NCBI GenBank assembly: GCA_018263585.1
Contig: JAANWZ010000031.1
Location: 1 to 46,700, forward strand
Length of the DNA: 46,700 nt
Direction of reading: 5' to 3'
DNA from: Calditrichota bacterium
GTDB taxonomy: Bacteria; Electryoneota; Electryoneia; Electryoneales; Electryoneaceae
The first letter of the stretch is position 1. Each line of letters starts with the position of its first letter. Shown piece by piece: positions 44,197 through 46,700 of this stretch. The notes under the pieces were generated by a model that saw only the letters and a program-made list of their open reading frames with translations, searched no databases and had not been told where the DNA came from. A program made the position numbers and the translations under genes.

Positions 44197-44270
44197 TGAT
44201 CAGCCGGCGGCGGGTCGGACGGCTGCATCTTCCCGCGCCGGCCGGCACGGAGCACAGACACGGATTGCAG

Positions 44271-46700
44271 ATGATGAACAAGTTCTCGTATCAGGTGCAG
44301 CAGGCGATTCAGCACTCGCGCGAAGAGGCGATCCGGCTCGGTCACGACGCGATCGGGACGGAACACCTCCTGCTCGGCCTGATTCAGATGCGGGACTGCT
44401 CCGCCTCTCAGGGCCTGATCAACCTCGGCGTCGATCTCGACGAGGTCCGTGAGAGCGTCGAGGAGGCGATCGAATCGCCCGGCGCGACGATGAAGATGGG
44501 GAACGTCCCGTTTTCCAAGTCGGCGGAGAAGGCGCTCAAGGTGTCGTACATTGAAGGCAAGCAATACGCGTCCGACCAGATTGGCACCGAGCACCTCCTT
44601 CTCGCGCTCGTGAAGGATGAGGACAGTCTGCCCGCGCAGATCCTCTCGAGTTTCAACGTCACCTACGAGACCCTGAAAGCAGAGTTTGACAGCATGAGTT
44701 CTCAGGAGACCCCGGAGCCGGGCGAAACGGGAGCGACTCAGCGCACCTCGTCCGGGAAGAAGAAGACGCCGGTGCTCGACCACTTCGGCCGTGACCTGAC
44801 CCAGCTCGCCCGTGACGGGCGGCTCGATCCGATCATCGGCCGGGAGCTCGAGATCGAGCGGGTCGCGCAGATCCTCAGCCGGCGGAAGAAGAACAACCCG
44901 GTGTTGATCGGCGAGCCGGGCGTCGGCAAGACCGCGATCGTCGAGGGCCTCGCGCTCCGCATCGTGCAGCAGAAGGTGTCGCCGGCGCTGTTCAACAAGC
45001 GGGTGATCGCGCTCGACATCGGCTCGATGGTCGCCGGCACCAAGTACCGCGGCCAGTTCGAGGAGCGCGTCAAGTCCGTGCTCACGGAGATCGAGAAGAA
45101 CCCGGACGTGATCATTTTCATCGACGAGCTGCACACGATCGTCGGTGCCGGATCGGCGAGCGGCAGCCTCGACGCGTCGAACATGTTCAAACCCGCGCTC
45201 GCGCGCGGCGAGCTGCAGTGCGTCGGCGCGACCACGCTCAACGAGTACCGTGAAAACATCGAGAAGGACGGCGCGCTCGAACGCCGGTTCCAGAAGCTGA
45301 TGGTCGATCCGCCGAACGTCGATGAGACGATCGAGATCCTGCACGGCCTCAAGGAGCGTTACGAGGAACACCACGGCGTTTCGTTCAGCGATGAGTGCCT
45401 GCGCCAGGCGGTGATCCTCTCCGACCGCTACATCTCCGACCGCTTCCTGCCGGATAAGGCGATCGACGTACTCGACGAGACCGGCAGCCGGCTCCGCCTC
45501 CAGAACCTCGTCGTCCCCGACCACATCATGGAGATGGAGGCGGAGGTCGAGGCGCTCCACCGGAAGAAGGACGAGCTCGTCAGGAGGCAGGAGTACGAGA
45601 AGGCGGCGGAGCTCCGCGACGAGAAACGCAAGCTTGAGGACAAGCTGACCGAGGCGCGCCGGGAATGGGAGGCAAAGGAGCAGACGGACAAGATCGAGGC
45701 GACCCCGGAGGACATCGCCGGCGTCGTCAGCATGATGACCGGGATCCCGGTCAGCCGCGTCGCGATCACTGAATCGCAGCGCCTGCTCGAGATGAAGAAG
45801 CTGCTCAAGCGCCAGATCGTCGGCCAGGACGAGGCGATTGACGAGCTCGTGAAGGCGATCCGCCGCAGCCGCACCGGGCTGAAGAACCCGAACCGGCCGA
45901 TCGGCAGCTTCATCTTCCTCGGTCCGACCGGCGTCGGCAAGACCGAGCTCGCGCACGTGCTCGCCGAACACCTGTTCGGCGACCGCAACGCGCTCGTCCG
46001 CGTCGACATGAGCGAGTACATGGAGAAGTTCAACGTGAGCCGGCTGATCGGCGCGCCCCCGGGCTACGTCGGCTACGACGAGGGCGGCCAGCTCTCGGAG
46101 AAGGTCCGGCGTAAACCGTACAGCGTCGTCCTCTTCGACGAGGTCGAGAAGGCGCACCCGGATGTGTTCAACATGATGCTGCAGGTGCTCGACAACGGGG
46201 AGCTCACCGATGGGTCGCGCCGCCGCGTCGATTTCCGCAACACCGTGATAATCATGACCTCGAACTCCGGCAGCCGTGAAGCGAAGAAGGGCTCGATCGG
46301 GTTCGCCGGCGCCGGCGATGAGTCGCAGCATGAGTACGAGATGATGAAAGAGCGGATGATGAAGACGCTCGACGACCAGTTCCGGCCGGAGTTCCTCAAC
46401 CGGATCGACGAGGTGATCGTGTTCCGCTACCTGCAGCGCGAACACATCCTTGAGATCGAGGACATCTACATCCGCGACATCAACTGGCGGCTCGACGACA
46501 GGAACATCGAAATCTCGCTCGGCGACGAAGCGAAAGGGTTCCTCGCGGACAAGGGCTTCGACATGCAGACCGGGGCGCGCGTGCTCCGGCGCGCCGTCGA
46601 ACGCCACCTCGAGGATCCGCTCGCCGAAGAGATGCTGAAGGGCAACGTCGAGGACGGCGACCTCGTGATCGTCGGCGTCAAGGACGACAAGCTCGTGTTC
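44271..46700 (+). CDS. clpC: ATP-dependent Clp protease ATP-binding subunit ClpC (3' end beyond window)
   Basis: Hsp100 unfoldase that partners ClpP for regulated proteolysis. Clp N-repeats occupy 1-145 ([33 protein letters not shown]). NBD1 has Walker A GEPGVGKT (214-221) and [21 protein letters not shown]-type linker (about 430-465: [22 protein letters not shown]) separates ClpC from ClpB and ClpA. NBD2 has Walker A GPTGVGKT (551-558) and [29 protein letters not shown], and the D2 region is still open at the window edge (810 codons seen). ATG 44271 or 44274 starts the frame. With clpB 31 kb away the window holds two class I Clp ATPases. No mcsA/mcsB/ctsR is seen upstream. Confidence 0.96.
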   Translation, partial: MMNKFSYQVQQAIQHSREEAIRLGHDAIGTEHLLLGLIQMRDCSASQGLINLGVDLDEVRESVEEAIESPGATMKMGNVPFSKSAEKALKVSYIEGKQYASDQIGTEHLLLALVKDEDSLPAQILSSFNVTYETLKAEFDSMSSQETPEPGETGATQRTSSGKKKTPVLDHFGRDLTQLARDGRLDPIIGRELEIERVAQILSRRKKNNPVLIGEPGVGKTAIVEGLALRIVQQKVSPALFNKRVIALDIGSMVAGTKYRGQFEERVKSVLTEIEKNPDVIIFIDELHTIVGAGSASGSLDASNMFKPALARGELQCVGATTLNEYRENIEKDGALERRFQKLMVDPPNVDETIEILHGLKERYEEHHGVSFSDECLRQAVILSDRYISDRFLPDKAIDVLDETGSRLRLQNLVVPDHIMEMEAEVEALHRKKDELVRRQEYEKAAELRDEKRKLEDKLTEARREWEAKEQTDKIEATPEDIAGVVSMMTGIPVSRVAITESQRLLEMKKLLKRQIVGQDEAIDELVKAIRRSRTGLKNPNRPIGSFIFLGPTGVGKTELAHVLAEHLFGDRNALVRVDMSEYMEKFNVSRLIGAPPGYVGYDEGGQLSEKVRRKPYSVVLFDEVEKAHPDVFNMMLQVLDNGELTDGSRRRVDFRNTVIIMTSNSGSREAKKGSIGFAGAGDESQHEYEMMKERMMKTLDDQFRPEFLNRIDEVIVFRYLQREHILEIEDIYIRDINWRLDDRNIEISLGDEAKGFLADKGFDMQTGARVLRRAVERHLEDPLAEEMLKGNVEDGDLVIVGVKDDKLVF

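Noticed and set aside
43989-46607. Very long open frame antisense to clpC
   Set aside because: It mirrors the third-codon-position GC bias of clpC, contains no recognisable domain and covers a well-supported gene.

Overview
The window reads as a chromosomal segment around the replication origin of a high-GC, Gram-negative bacterium of the FCB type, probably a little-cultured phylum. Three things point there. Five secreted proteins end in a PNPFN-type C-terminal sorting domain, as type IX secretion cargo does. Several candidate promoters look like the Bacteroidetes form (TTTG, about 20 bases, TAnnTTTG). Lipoproteins and a LolCD-type exporter imply an outer membrane. I cannot name the phylum from sequence alone. 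No rRNA, tRNA, transposase, prophage or CRISPR array was seen.

Layout, left to right. mnmG and rsmG (169-3353) are separated by long dispersed repeats. A minus-strand block (3950-9729) encodes an envelope set: three related lipoproteins with short collagen-like tags, a PdxJ-fold protein that lacks the catalytic residues, a YibQ-type divergent polysaccharide deacetylase and an NTF2-like lipoprotein. clpB follows (10191-12896), then glf (UDP-galactopyranose mutase), a small Cys-rich protein, a two-domain GNAT protein, a sorted secreted protein, a parallel beta-helix protein, an AlkA-like glycosylase and a second sorted protein (13588-23338). A degenerate NtrC-like regulator lies divergently from dnaA.

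The replication core is dnaA-dnaN-dciA-gyrB (26050-31753). recF is absent from it. DnaA boxes lie both upstream of dnaA and between dnaA and dnaN, which suggests a bipartite oriC. The right part holds a P-loop NTPase, two tandem paralogous sorted proteins, a Tat-type sulfatase overlapping a sorted beta-propeller gene, lolC/E-lolD, and clpC, which runs off the window.

The most unusual feature is in the spacers. Many of the longer intergenic gaps carry short palindromes in which the outer frame is constant while the hairpin arms differ from copy to copy yet still pair. A separate element of about 310 bp occurs in both orientations and shows a compensatory base-pair change. This system of constant-frame, variable-arm hairpins is the best candidate here for something undescribed.
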